From NCBI GenBank assembly GCA_016717005.1, contig JADJUF010000036.1:1-64000 (forward strand): a stretch of 64,000 nt of DNA, given 5' to 3'. The DNA is from Myxococcales bacterium (GTDB lineage: Bacteria > Myxococcota_A > Polyangia > Haliangiales > Haliangiaceae). Under the pieces are notes generated by a model, which made no database searches, was not told the DNA's origin, and saw nothing but the letters and a program-made list of their open reading frames with translations. Positions 47,037 to 55,700 of this stretch are shown here, one piece after another. The translations under genes and the position numbers were made by a program. Position 1 is the first letter of the stretch. Every line of letters starts with the position of its first letter.

Positions 47037-48908
47037 TCACGCCGTGCGCGGCGGCGCGATCGCCAGCAGGCGATCGGCGCGCTCGGCGACCGCGTCGGCC
47101 CGGGCGTCGTCGAGGGCGCCGAGCGCGTTGGCCAGGTCGCGCAGGGTCTCGCCCAGGGCGCGCTCGCGGCCGACCATGCGCTCCCAGCCCGCGACCGCGC
47201 GCTCGAGCGGGCCGACCGCGTCGACCGGGCGGCCCTCGACCAGGCGCAGGCGGCCGAGCAGCCCGACGCAGCGCAGCCGGGTCGGCGTCGGCGTGTGGCG
47301 ATCGGGCTGGCACACGACGACCGCGCGCTCGAGGGTGAGCGCGGCGTCGCGCAGCTGGCGGGCGGCGATCTGGGCCTCGGCCAGGTGCAGGAGCGACATC
47401 GCGACGAAGCCGTGGTTGGCGCCGTGAGTGATCGTGTCGAGCTCGACCGCGCGCGCGAAGCAGCCGGCGGCGTCGCCGTAGCGGCCCCGCGCCAGCTCGC
47501 ACGTGCCCCAGTTGTTGAGCAGGCGCGAGCGCAAGGACGCGTTCTCGCCGACGCGCTCGAGCGCGACCTCGGCGGCCGCGACCAGGCCCTCGGCCTCCTC
47601 GAACCGGCCCAGGCCCAGCCCGACCACGAGCACCAGGAACGTCCACACGTTCGCGACCTGCCAGTCGTCGCGGGCCCGGGCCGCCTCGCGCGCGGCCTCG
47701 AGCAGCGTCGACCGGGCGCTGGCGGCGTCGCCGGTGCGGTACTGCAGGTTGCCGCGCAGGTAGCAGGTCGCGGCGCGCAGCGGCCGGTAGCCGATCGCGT
47801 CGACCTGCGGCCCCAGCTCGACGACGATCTTCAGCGCGCCGCCGAGGTTGCCGCGGCTCTTGTGCTGCCACGCGCGCTCGAGCTGCGTGCGCATCTCCTC
47901 GACCCGGCGCGCCACGAACAGATCGTCGGGCGGCGGGAACGCGGCGATCATCGGCTCGGTCGAGCCCGAGCCGTCGAGCGCGGCCCGGCGCGCGGCCTCG
48001 CGATCGCGCCCGAGCTCGGCCACGACCGCGTGCATCGACGGCCAGCGCGCACCCGCGTCGACCGCGAGCCCGCGCTCGATCGCCGCGCGCAGCCACCGGG
48101 GCGCCACGCACGAGGGCGGGAACGGCCGCACGTCGCCGGCGGTGACCGCGCGCATCAGCACCGCCATGTTGTCGCCGAGGAACGGCCGCTGCCCGGTGAC
48201 CGCCTCGTACAGGCACACGAAGTACGAGAACTGGTCGGCGGCGGGTCCGACCGGGCGCGCGCGGATCTGCTCGGGCGACATGTACCGGGGCGTGCCGACC
48301 GCGGCGCCGGCCGGCGTGATGCTCTGGTCGAGCGCGAGGATGCCGGCCTCGGTGATCGGCGGCGACGCGTCCTCGTCCTCGGCCCAGCGCACCAGGCCGA
48401 AATCGAGCACCCGGACCCGGCCGTCGGCGCCGAACAGCACGTTCTCGGGCTTGAAGTCGCGGTGGACCAGGCCGGCGTCGTGGGCGGCCGCCAGCCCGCG
48501 CGCGCACTGCTCGAACACCAGCAGGATCTCGCGCAACGACCGCGGGCCCTGGACCATCCAGTCGCGCAGGCGCATGCCCTCGACGTACTCCATCGCGATG
48601 AAGACCTGATCGTCGACGAGGCCGACGTCGTAGATCGCGACGATGTTGGGGTGCGCGACCCGGGCGATCGCCTGGGCCTCGCGCAAGAGCCGGGTCGAGC
48701 GCGCTGGCGACGAGCCGGCGTGGACCAGCTTGATCGCGACCATGCGCCCGAGGTCGGGATCGTGGGCCTTGTAGACCACGCCCATCGCGCCGGCGCCGAG
48801 CTCCTCGAGGACGACGTAGCGCGAGATCTCGCGCAGCGGCGAGGCCAGCTCGAGGTCCTCGGGCACCTGATCGATCGTCGAGTCGGGCGGGCGCGGCACC
48901 GCGGGCAT
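47037..48908 (-). CDS. Ser/Thr protein kinase with C-terminal TPR repeats
   Basis: This is a 623-residue cytoplasmic Hanks-type kinase. Kinase about 28-290: LGAGAMGVVYKA, VAIKLV, LVHRDFKPENVLF (catalytic Asp, Lys, Asn), LDFGLVRW, GTPRYMSPEQ. A TPR-like helical region runs about 345-610 (RGNLQYRTGDAASARSTLLEA, LNNWGTCELARGRYGDAAGCF, MSLLHLAEAQIAARQLRDAAL), a common myxobacterial arrangement for recruiting substrates. No transmembrane segment. Located 30 bp after the ceramidase-like gene on the same strand, it may share its transcript. Confidence 0.88.
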   Translation of the reverse strand: MPAVPRPPDSTIDQVPEDLELASPLREISRYVVLEELGAGAMGVVYKAHDPDLGRMVAIKLVHAGSSPARSTRLLREAQAIARVAHPNIVAIYDVGLVDDQVFIAMEYVEGMRLRDWMVQGPRSLREILLVFEQCARGLAAAHDAGLVHRDFKPENVLFGADGRVRVLDFGLVRWAEDEDASPPITEAGILALDQSITPAGAAVGTPRYMSPEQIRARPVGPAADQFSYFVCLYEAVTGQRPFLGDNMAVLMRAVTAGDVRPFPPSCVAPRWLRAAIERGLAVDAGARWPSMHAVVAELGRDREAARRAALDGSGSTEPMIAAFPPPDDLFVARRVEEMRTQLERAWQHKSRGNLGGALKIVVELGPQVDAIGYRPLRAATCYLRGNLQYRTGDAASARSTLLEAAREAARARDDWQVANVWTFLVLVVGLGLGRFEEAEGLVAAAEVALERVGENASLRSRLLNNWGTCELARGRYGDAAGCFARAVELDTITHGANHGFVAMSLLHLAEAQIAARQLRDAALTLERAVVVCQPDRHTPTPTRLRCVGLLGRLRLVEGRPVDAVGPLERAVAGWERMVGRERALGETLRDLANALGALDDARADAVAERADRLLAIAPPRTA

Positions 48909-48938
48909 CCTACTCGAAGCGCGGCGCGGCGCGCGCGG

Positions 48939-51530
48939 TCACAGGGCGTCGTCGCCGTGGTTGCCGTCGCTGTCGGTGACCGTGACCGACACCACCTGGC
49001 CGGCCGCCGCGCCGAAGTCCACCGTGGCCAGGCCCGCGGCGCTGGTGGTCGCGGTCAGCGGCGCGCCGACCGTGGCGCCGCCGCCGTCGCGGCCGACGAC
49101 CGTGACCGCGTTGTTCTTGAGCCGCACCGGCCGGTTCGAGGCGTTGGTCAGGTCGAGCAGGCGGTAGCCCTGGGGTGCGTGCAGCGACACCTCGACCGCG
49201 ATCTGCGTGTTGGTGCGGGTCGCGGTCACGGTCAGCGGCGCCGGCACGACCTGGAACGGATCGCTCGACAGCTCCCAGCCGTCGCCGACGACGTGGAACC
49301 GGTAGTTGACCAGCGGCGTGGCGCCGCGGCGCTCGAGGCCGTCCGCGACCGCGCCCGAGCCGATCCACGGCACCGGCTGCCACTCGACCGCCCAGACGTG
49401 ATCCTGCGGCGCGCTCTCGCGGATCAGCGGCACCGGCGCGTAGTAGACCAGCACGTCGGCGTCCGCGACCGGGCGGCCGCTGCGCCGCCGGACCGGCTGC
49501 CAGGCCGGCCCGACCTCGCGCTCGAGCGTGACGATCGGCGTCTTGACCTGCGGGTCGTCGCCGTACCACACGAACGTCGCCAGGCCGCTGACCCGCGCGA
49601 CCGTCGCCGGCGGCTGGCTCGTGGCCGGGCGGCCGGCCCGCATCCACAGGTCCGCCGGCACCGTCGCCGGGACCGTGCCGCGCCGGGTCGCGGGGTTGTC
49701 GATCGGGAAGCCGTCGGTGACCGGCGGCGGCACGATCCGATCGGTGCCGGCGGCGGCGCCGTCGAGGCGCATCGGCATCATCGCCAGCGGCAGGAGCTCG
49801 GCCGAGCGCTCGACGATGTACTCGCTCTCGAGCGGGCCCCAGAAGGTCACGCTCGGCTCGTAGCCGCCGAGCAGCCAGTCCTCGGGCGTCAGCATGTAGC
49901 CGACGTGGCCCTGGCTGTAGCCGACGGTGATGGTGTGCGCGCTGTCGACCGGCGACGCCGCGCGCAGCTTGTCGGACAGGAGCACCGACAGCTCGCCCGG
50001 CATGGTCGCGACCAGGTAGTCGCCCAGGCGCAGCGCCGAGATCGTCGTGCGCGTGGTCTGGCAGGCCGGGCGGTCGACGCCGATGTCGGACAGGTCGAGG
50101 CGCAGCAGCTGGCCGATGACGTCGCCGGCGATGTCGAGCCGCACGCACGAGCCGTAGGTCTTGAGCCCGTCGGTGTTGGGCATCGCCGCGGCCGGGAACA
50201 TCGCGGACTCGCCCTCGCACAGCGCCGCGCCGACCGGGGCGTTGTACTCGTCGATCGGCGACACCAGCGCGCCGTCGCCGTCGTAGACCGTGCGATCGGC
50301 CTCGCGCTCGAGATCGAACGGCGCGTAGGCGAGCGCGCCGCCGCGGATCTTGAAGGTGTCGGGCTTGGGGCCCAGCTCGATCGAGCGGGTGACCATCGAC
50401 AGCGCCAGCTGATCTTGCATGGCGGCGCCGGCCTCGGTCCACGCCGCCATCAGGATCGGCACCGCGGCCCGGCCGTTGCCCTCGGTCGCGAGGAAGTTGA
50501 AGCAGGGGTCGCTGGGGTTGCCGGGGTGGACGTTGCAGTCGACCGAGCCGTGGCCCGACGGCGACACGTCGGCGCCGGCGCTCTGCACGTGCATGACGAC
50601 GACCTCGCGATCGAACTGCTCCTCGAGCATGCGCTCGATCGCGCCCGGGGCGTCGGTCGACGCCATCGGGTTGTCGGCGTCGCCGATCGTGCCGTGCATG
50701 CCGAAGATCGGGACGATCGCGATCGGATCGCCGTTGGCGGCGTCGACGCGGATCAGGTGCAGGCGGTCGTCCTTGCGGTTGCCGCCCGGCAGCGCGTCGT
50801 TCTCGCCGCGGCGCTCGCGCGAGATCGCGTCGGTCGGATCGAAGTTGGTGTCGGTGGCGAAGCCGATCCGGGCCGGGCGCAGATCGGCCAGCGCGGCCCG
50901 GGCCGCGGCCTCGCAGCCGGCCAGGATGCGATCGCCGACGATCTTGCGGCGCTCGCTGGCGCCGACCTTGAGCGGCGAGTGCGAGGTGTACTGGGCCCAG
51001 GCGGCGTGGCTGTGCGAGGTCGACAGGATGATCTTGCCGCGGTACTCGGCCCCGAGCCGCTGCTCGAGATCGAACACGAAGCCCTCGTACGCGAAGATCG
51101 CGTCGATCTTGATCCACACCACGGTCTCGCCGCCGGCGCGCAGCGCCAGGGCCTTGGCCATCGGCCGGCTCTCGATGCCGACCGACGGGAAGAAGCCGCC
51201 GGCCAGGGGCACCTCGCGGTTGTCGACCTTGTCGGCCATGCCGAGGAACGCGCCGCGGGCGGTGTAGCCGCCGAGCGCGGTGCCGACCGGCACGTCGAGC
51301 GGGACCTCGCCAGCGCCAGCCGAGAGCGGCGCGGCCGCGGCCGAGGTGCCGACCGACGCGTTCGCGGCCACCGGCTCGAAGCTGCAGTGGGCGGTCGTCA
51401 CCGACGGGCCGGCGTCGATCGGCGGCGGGTTGGTGCCGCCGTCGTCGCCGCACGCGGCCAGCGCTCCGACGACGACGAGCGGTGCGAGCGCGCGCGGGTA
51501 CGCGCGACGGAGTCCCCAGGGTGCCGACAT
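48939..51530 (-). CDS. Neutral/alkaline ceramidase-like lipoprotein
   Basis: This is an 863-residue protein. Signal ending VVVGALAACGDDGG (lipobox), Asp/Pro linker, then a domain with the neutral ceramidase pattern: GYTARGAFLGMADKV near the start, zinc-ligand candidates in LSTSHSHAAWAQYTS and FGMHGTIGD, and YSQGHVGYMLTPEDWLLGGYE. The C-terminal 200 residues are Ig-like (VVYYAPVP... to SVTVTDSDGNHGDD). Known relatives hydrolyse the amide of ceramides; a surface location could serve degradation of prey or host sphingolipids, or turnover of the cell's own (inference). TATCGT lies 8 nt before ATG 51530. Confidence 0.72.
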   Translation of the reverse strand: MSAPWGLRRAYPRALAPLVVVGALAACGDDGGTNPPPIDAGPSVTTAHCSFEPVAANASVGTSAAAAPLSAGAGEVPLDVPVGTALGGYTARGAFLGMADKVDNREVPLAGGFFPSVGIESRPMAKALALRAGGETVVWIKIDAIFAYEGFVFDLEQRLGAEYRGKIILSTSHSHAAWAQYTSHSPLKVGASERRKIVGDRILAGCEAAARAALADLRPARIGFATDTNFDPTDAISRERRGENDALPGGNRKDDRLHLIRVDAANGDPIAIVPIFGMHGTIGDADNPMASTDAPGAIERMLEEQFDREVVVMHVQSAGADVSPSGHGSVDCNVHPGNPSDPCFNFLATEGNGRAAVPILMAAWTEAGAAMQDQLALSMVTRSIELGPKPDTFKIRGGALAYAPFDLEREADRTVYDGDGALVSPIDEYNAPVGAALCEGESAMFPAAAMPNTDGLKTYGSCVRLDIAGDVIGQLLRLDLSDIGVDRPACQTTRTTISALRLGDYLVATMPGELSVLLSDKLRAASPVDSAHTITVGYSQGHVGYMLTPEDWLLGGYEPSVTFWGPLESEYIVERSAELLPLAMMPMRLDGAAAGTDRIVPPPVTDGFPIDNPATRRGTVPATVPADLWMRAGRPATSQPPATVARVSGLATFVWYGDDPQVKTPIVTLEREVGPAWQPVRRRSGRPVADADVLVYYAPVPLIRESAPQDHVWAVEWQPVPWIGSGAVADGLERRGATPLVNYRFHVVGDGWELSSDPFQVVPAPLTVTATRTNTQIAVEVSLHAPQGYRLLDLTNASNRPVRLKNNAVTVVGRDGGGATVGAPLTATTSAAGLATVDFGAAAGQVVSVTVTDSDGNHGDDAL

Positions 51531-51538
51531 AGGCGCGG

Positions 51539-51544
51539 ACGATA
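51539..51544 (-). promoter_or_regulatory. -10 hexamer, near-leaderless promoter
   Basis: Reverse-strand TATCGT ends 8 nt before ATG 51530. Confidence 0.4.
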
Positions 51545-51630
51545 CCGCAGCCGGCCCCGGGTGACAGCGGTTCGTGCGTCGGTGGCGCCCGGGCGTGACA
51601 CGGCCCGCACCCCCGTGGCACGGTCACACC

Positions 51631-52683
51631 ATGGACGTGGCCACCGCGCTCGCGGAGCTCGCCGCCGCCGGCAGCGAGCAGACGCGCAAGACCTACCTGC
51701 GGCACGGGGCGCCCGCGCCGCTGTTCGGCGTGTCGTTCGCGACGCTGCGCGCGCTGGCGAAGCGCATCGGCGCCGACCTCGACCTCGCGGTCGGGCTGTG
51801 GGCGACCGGTAACAGCGACGCGCGGACGCTGGCGGCGCTGATCGTCGACCCGGCGCGGCTCGACGCCACCACCGCCGACGCGTGGGCCGGGTCGTGCCGC
51901 TACCACGTCGTGGCCGATCTGGTCGCCGCGGCGGTCGCGCGCGCGCCGATCGCGATCGACCGCATGGCGCAGTGGGTGGCGTCGCCCGACGAGTACGTCG
52001 CGCGGTGCGGCTGGAGCGTGATGGCCAACCTCGCGCTGCACCACCCCGACATCGCCGACGCCGCGTTCACGCCGTACCTGGCGGTGATCGAGCGCAAGAT
52101 CCACGACGCGCCCAACCGCGCGCGCGAGGGCATGAACAACGCGCTGATCGCGATCGGCGGCCGCTCCGACGAGCTGGCCGCCCCGGCGACCGCCGCGGCC
52201 CGGCGGATCGGGCCGGTGACCGTCGACCACGGCGACACCGCGTGCGCGACGGCCGAGGCGGTCGGGTACATCGCCAAGATGCGCGCGCGGGCGGCAGGCA
52301 AGACGACGCAGGCCGCGCCCGCCACGAAGGCCGCGCCCGCCGCGAAGCCCGCCGCGCCCGCGAAGCCCGCCGCGCCCGCGAAGCCCGCCGCGCCCGCGAA
52401 GCCCGCCGCGCCCGCGAAGCCCGCCGCGCCCGCGAAGCCCGCCGCGCCCGCGAAGCCCGCCGCGCCCGCGAAGCCCGCCGCGCCCGCGAAGCCCGCCGCG
52501 CCCGCGAAGCCCGCCGCGCCCGCGAAGCCCGCCGCGCCCGCGAAGCCCGCCGCGCTCACGAAGAAGGCGGCGCTCACGAAGAAGGCGGCGCCCACGAAGA
52601 AGGCCGCGCCCGCCAAGAAGCCCGCCGCGCCCGCCAAGAAGCCCGCCACGCCCGCCAAGAAGCCCGCGCCCAGGCAGCGGTAG
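51631..52683 (+). CDS. AlkD-like DNA alkylation repair protein with histone H1-like tail
   Basis: This is a 350-residue fusion. Residues 1-225 match the AlkD-type HEAT-repeat DNA glycosylase family (TRKTYLRHGAPAPLFGVSF, WATGNSDARTLAALIVDP, HVVADLVAAAVARAP, EYVARCGWSVMANLALH, IHDAPNRAREGMNNALI). AlkD removes bulky alkylated purines; many relatives lack activity. Residues 230-350 are a Lys/Pro/Ala tail of the AlgP/histone H1 type: eleven perfect AAPAKP repeats, then AALTKK, AAPAKK and TPAKKP variants, ending in PRQR. The tail would bind DNA electrostatically and raise local concentration of the enzyme on DNA (inference). A similar basic protein is encoded at 44373. Confidence 0.78.
   Translation: MDVATALAELAAAGSEQTRKTYLRHGAPAPLFGVSFATLRALAKRIGADLDLAVGLWATGNSDARTLAALIVDPARLDATTADAWAGSCRYHVVADLVAAAVARAPIAIDRMAQWVASPDEYVARCGWSVMANLALHHPDIADAAFTPYLAVIERKIHDAPNRAREGMNNALIAIGGRSDELAAPATAAARRIGPVTVDHGDTACATAEAVGYIAKMRARAAGKTTQAAPATKAAPAAKPAAPAKPAAPAKPAAPAKPAAPAKPAAPAKPAAPAKPAAPAKPAAPAKPAAPAKPAAPAKPAAPAKPAALTKKAALTKKAAPTKKAAPAKKPAAPAKKPATPAKKPAPRQR
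52351..52548. repeat. 18-bp tandem repeat, eleven perfect copies
   Basis: Unit GCCGCGCCCGCGAAGCCC encodes Ala-Ala-Pro-Ala-Lys-Pro in the tail of the AlkD-like protein. The lack of any silent change between units indicates recent expansion or gene conversion. Confidence 0.9.
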
Positions 52684-52720
52684 CGGGCGCCGCGGCGCCA
52701 CCCGCCACGGATCGCTCGCG

Positions 52721-55700
52721 CTACCGCCCGAACCGCCGGTTGGTCCCGTCGGTCTTGGCGCCGCCGAACATGTCGAGCGAGCCCCAGCGGTACAGGCCCT
52801 CGACCTGGCCCTTGAGCATGTTGCCGCCGCCGAGGAAGCCGGTGAGCCAGGCCCCGGCCGAGCCGCCGGCGCCGCCGAAGCCCGGGCCGGTCCCGAAGTC
52901 GATGAACGCGAAGCCGTAGCCGTCGTGGACGATGCCGTGCAGGCGCACCGACGGGATCCAGCCGACGGTCTTGTCGAGGATCGCGCCCATCACCGAGCCA
53001 GCCTGCGACGGTCCGAGCATGCCGGCCTTGAGGTCGTTGTTGGCGATGATCTTGTCGAGGATCGAGCGGACCGACATCGGGCTGCCCGACGCGTCGACCA
53101 CGCCCTTGCTGCTGATCTCGTACAGGGTCGCGGCCGCCGAGTCGGGGTTCTCGAACTTCGCGAGCAGGTCCTCCGCGCCGCCGTCGCTCACGAGCTTGCG
53201 CCCGGCCGCGATCTTGTTCTCGATCTCGACCGAGGCCTTCATCTGCGCGCTCGCGAAGCTGGCGATCCCGTAGGCCCACCCCAGCGCCGACTTGACCTTG
53301 GGATCGAGCGGTGACAGCGGCGACGTCAGCGCCGCGACCGACGCGCCGAGGATGCCGCCGGCCATCCCGCCGCCGAGCAGCGTCCCGGCCGCCCCGGCCG
53401 CGAACCCGGTCATGACCCCGCCGATCGTCATCAGCAGCGGATCCTTGGTGATGTATCCGACGGCGGTGAACGCCAGGCCGATCCACGCCACCGTCGAGTT
53501 CACCGTGACCGCGGTGATCAGCGCCGCCACCACCGGTACGTGCCCGGTGGGGTCGGTGTTGCAGATCGGGTTGTTGTACCCGAACGCGTAGCGGTTCAAC
53601 GCGGCCGGGTTGCGCGGGTCCGGAATCACCGAGTCGGGCGACAGGAACCGCCCCAGGCGCGCGTCGTAGTAGCGCGCGTTCATGTAGATGAGCCCGACGT
53701 CCGCCTCGGTCTCGTGGCCCTGGAAGCCGCGCTCGCTCGCGCCGCTGCCGCTGGTCGCGGTCGTGCGCCCGAACACCGAGTAGTCGAGCTGCCGGGACGG
53801 CACGCCGGCGGCGGTCGTGATCAGCTGGATCGAGCCCAGCCGATCCTGGTGCAGGAACGTCGTGCCGGTCAGGTTGGAGACCCGGGCCACCGGCATCGGG
53901 CCGGCGTAGATGTGCGCGACCGTGTGGCCGCCGGGCTGGACCTCGAACTGCTTGCCGTAGAAGCGCGTGAGCCCGGCGGTGCCGTCGCGCGCGACCCGCT
54001 GGCCCTCGGCGTCGTAGGCGTACGAGGCCGTGGCGGTCCCGGTCGACACCGCGACCAGCCGGTTCTCGCTGTCCCACGTCAGGGTGCGCCCACCACCGGT
54101 GAGCTGGTTGCCGTTGCCGTCGTAGGTGAACGTGTCGGTCCCGGCGCGGGTCACCGCGTGGGCGTGGGCCGCGTCGGTGTACTGGTACGCGCCCACCGCC
54201 GCGCTCGACGTGATGTTCCCGGTCGGGTCGTAGGTGAAGCTCTCGGGCTGGGCCCCGGCCACGCCGGTCAGCCGGCCCAGGCGGTCGTACGTGTAGCTGT
54301 TGTTGAACAGCGCGTCGGTGGTCGAGCTCGACGACGCGACCCGACCGGCGCCGTCGTAGGCGTAGCTGGCGTCGTAGAGCCGGGTCGCGCCCTTGGTCAC
54401 CACCGACGACGCCAGCGCCGCGCGCTCGGCGGTGTAGCCGTAGGTCTGGACCACGCCGTTGGCGTAGGTCATCGACGTCAGCTGGTCGCGCGCGTTCCAC
54501 GTCATCGAGGTGACGTAGCCCGGCACCGACGCCAGGCGCCCGGCGCTGTCGTAGGTCCAGCGCACGACCTCGCCGGTGGGATAGGTCGTGTCGATCTGGC
54601 GGCCGAGCGCGTCGTACGACCAGCGCTGGGTCTGGCACGCGCCGGTCACGCACCGCGTGCTGACGACCACGCGCCCCGCGGCGTCGTAGGTCAGGTGATC
54701 GGTGCCGCTGGGCCAGGTCACCGACGTCGGCTGATCGCCGCCCAGCGACTTGCCGTGGCCGGCCTCGTCGTAGGTCCAGGCGACGAACGTGCCGTCGGGC
54801 AGGTTCTTGCGGATCGGCCGGCCGACCGCGTCGCGCGCGATCGCGAAGGTCTGGCCCTTGGCGTCGGTGACCGTCGCGACCAGGCCGGCGGCGTCGTGGG
54901 TGTAGCTCCAGCACCCCGTGTCGGGATCGCAGGCGCGGGTCTGGCGGTCGAGCGAGTCCCACTGGTTCGACGACGTGCGCCCGACCGCGTCGGTCCGCCC
55001 GATCACCCGCCCGACCGCGTCGCGCTGGGTCAGCGTGGTGCGGGCCACCGCGCCGTCCTGCTCGACGACCTTGATCAGCCGGCCGGCGCCGTCGACGTAC
55101 TCGAACGTCACGTCCCCGACCTCGTTGGTCTTGCGCGCGTAGCCGTCGCCGTAGCTGACCTCGGCGAAGGTGCCGTCGGGGTTGGTCGTCCGCACCATCC
55201 GGCCGGCGCCGTCGTAGGCGTGGATCTGCCAGCGCGCGGGCTCGGTCGCCGGCGCGTACCAGGCCGAGGCCTTCCACACGCGCGTCGTCATCGCCGAGTA
55301 GACGACCTCGCGCTGGGCCCCGCCCTCGCGCGCCCACTTGTACTTGCGCATCGCGCCGTCGAGGTACGCCTCGGTCCAGAGCCCGTCGCCGCTCCCATCC
55401 GGCAGGATCTGCCGGATCCGCTGCTGCTGCGGATCGCCCCACGCCAGGTACTGCCAGGTCATCGTGCCGCTGCCGGGGTTGGTCTCGGTCGCGACCCGGC
55501 CGAGCGCGTCGTAGGTGACCACGCGGACGCCGCCGCTGGCGTCGACCTCGGTCAGCGGCGCGGCCAGGGTCGAGTCGTACGTGGCCGACGTGCACCGGCC
55601 GAGCGCGTCGCAGCGCCGGGTCCGGAAGACGTGGTAGGTCCCGTCGTAGGCGAAGGTCTGGGTCCGCCCGAGCTCGTCGGTGTCCGCCGTCAGGTTGCCC

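Noticed and set aside
52351..52548. CRISPR-like array
   Set aside because: Contiguous 18-bp units without spacers, in frame within a protein tail.
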